Part shown: positions 20,602 to 21,359 of the stretch, piece by piece
Layout: the number at the start of each line of letters is the position of its first letter
Position numbering within the stretch: the first letter of the stretch is position 1
Assembly: GCA_030646555.1 (NCBI GenBank)
Contig: JAUSKP010000027.1
Coordinates: 1-21,359 of the forward strand
Reading direction: 5' to 3'
Origin: a bacterium
GTDB lineage: Bacteria; Patescibacteriota; Minisyncoccia; UBA6257; 02-FULL-45-10c
DNA length: 21,359 nucleotides
Position numbers and translations under genes: made by a program
The notes under the pieces: model-generated
The model's input: only the letters and a program-made list of their open reading frames with translations
Databases searched by the model: none
What the model was told of the DNA's origin: nothing

Positions 20602-21359
20602 CTATAGTGGCAGCTGAATCCCTGTAGGTGGCATTATCTGATTGCCGGGGGAAGGCAATTGTCCTTGTGGCGGCATCTGTCCTGTTTGCCCTACCTGTCC
20701 TGATTGTCCTTGAATGAATTGTCCGGGCTGATTTGACTGACCGGGTTGCATTTGTTGATTTGGCTGGCCCTGGATCACTGGCTTATTCTGACCAGGTTGT
20801 CCTTGATATGTAGAATTTGGTCCTCCATTTCCACCGCCATTGCCGGTACCATTACTCCATCCACTTTGTCCCATACCACCACCATTATTACCGGGGCCTC
20901 CGGCTGGACCACCCTGACCCTTGTCGGGAATACCAGCGCCACCAGGCCGACCTTGTTGTGGTTTAAAATTTTTGCATACTTCCGGATTTGAAGCGCAATA
21001 TTTTTGGCATTCTTCCGGTCCTTTGCAACCGCCGGGACCCGCCTGTTGCGGCATTTGTTGACCGCCAGAATTTACAGCTCCTGGTCCGGGTTGAAATTTA
21101 TCCCCTTGTTGCCCTGCTTGTATAGGCAATCCTTGCTGATTTTGTTGATTTTGCTGACCCTGCTTCTGTTGACCTTGTTGAACTTGTTGATTTTGCTGTG
21201 GCTGAAAATTTTTACATTCCTCCTGATGCGATTCACAATAAACTTTACATTCTTCTGGGCCCTTACATCCGCCAGGACCTGCCTGTTGCGGCATTTGTTG
21301 ACCGCCAGAATTTACAGCTCCTGGTCCGGGTTGAAATTTATCCCCTTGTTGCCCTGCTT
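20602..21359 (-). CDS. Secreted-type Gln/Gly/Pro-rich protein with Cys-motif repeats, N-terminus beyond the window
   Basis: The frame stays open to the window edge, so the start and any signal peptide are not seen; about 251 residues are visible. Two tandem units of 80 residues carry GGCKGPEEC..YC......C, that is Cys-x5-Cys-x3-Cys-x6-Cys, joined by Gln-rich linkers (GQQ, NQQ). A low-complexity Gly/Pro/Gln tail follows. Such ECxxYC modules recur in CPR extracellular hypothetical proteins (from memory); the spacing suggests disulfide-stapled hairpins. A surface or adhesion role is inference only. The internal Met at 21294 lies within a repeat and is not a believable start. Confidence 0.8.
   Translation of the reverse strand, partial: AGQQGDKFQPGPGAVNSGGQQMPQQAGPGGCKGPEECKVYCESHQEECKNFQPQQNQQVQQGQQKQGQQNQQNQQGLPIQAGQQGDKFQPGPGAVNSGGQQMPQQAGPGGCKGPEECQKYCASNPEVCKNFKPQQGRPGGAGIPDKGQGGPAGGPGNNGGGMGQSGWSNGTGNGGGNGGPNSTYQGQPGQNKPVIQGQPNQQMQPGQSNQPGQFIQGQSGQVGQTGQMPPQGQLPSPGNQIMPPTGIQLPL
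21041..21359. repeat. 79-bp identical direct repeats, period 240 bp
   Basis: Bases 21041-21119 are identical to 21281-21359, where the second copy is cut by the window edge. They encode the AGQQGDKFQPGPGAVNSGG linker plus the start of the Cys motif. Exact identity points to recent duplication or gene conversion; more units may lie to the right. Confidence 0.9.

Noticed and set aside
21041..21359. Direct repeats as a possible CRISPR array
   Set aside because: The repeats are 79 bp long with a 240-bp period and are fully in frame within a coding region.

Overview
The window looks like part of a Patescibacteria (CPR) chromosome, most likely from the Parcubacteria side. The evidence is AT-rich DNA, a minimal gene set, mostly Shine-Dalgarno-less starts, a 23S rRNA swollen to about 4.1 kb by a group I intron and helix expansions, a stand-alone MetG C-terminal tRNA-binding protein, Cys-rich CxxxxxCxxxC secreted repeats, and a dispersed palindrome that reads FAKASAG inside a protein. 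The phylum call is inference from these traits, not from a search.

Almost every gene is on the minus strand. From left to right the window holds the 5' part of a RodA/FtsW gene with a relic duplicate of its start, a membrane-anchored hypothetical protein, and a 5S-23S rRNA unit with no 16S upstream. Next come a short promoter-terminator unit, an unrecognised 192-aa protein, an MscS/TM_helix channel protein, a repeat-filled tRNA-Ala locus, a possible DUF155/RMD1-like protein, DUF167 and DUF378 proteins, truB and queA. After a branched palindrome come dut, a MetG-C protein, a PMT-type glycosyltransferase and a methyltransferase, then a repeat-filled tRNA-Pro locus. A tight operon of a CCA-adding enzyme, a GT87-like glycosyltransferase and a phospholipase D-type phosphatidyltransferase follows. 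Last are a divergent structured RNA, a tRNA-Glu fragment, tRNA-Arg, and a Cys-rich repeat protein that leaves the window.

The functional themes are RNA maturation (TruB, QueA, CCA-adding enzyme, MetG-C, tRNAs, rRNA) and the cell envelope (RodA, two GT-C glycosyltransferases, the PLD enzyme, MscS).

The most unusual content is RNA-gene architecture. Intact tRNA-Pro and tRNA-Ala genes each sit inside a second tRNA copy broken by palindromic insertions. The two outer copies keep perfectly co-varied acceptor stems, and each inner tRNA is bracketed by an inverted repeat. A third locus has a tRNA-Glu 5' part carrying a Y-shaped palindrome at the anticodon loop, followed by tRNA-Arg. Similar palindromes occupy two 23S helix tips, QueA and several leaders. 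A group I intron with an I-CreI-like endonuclease splits the sarcin-ricin loop. A promoter-driven RNA with a five-way junction lies at 19960-20150 and matches no family I recognise.
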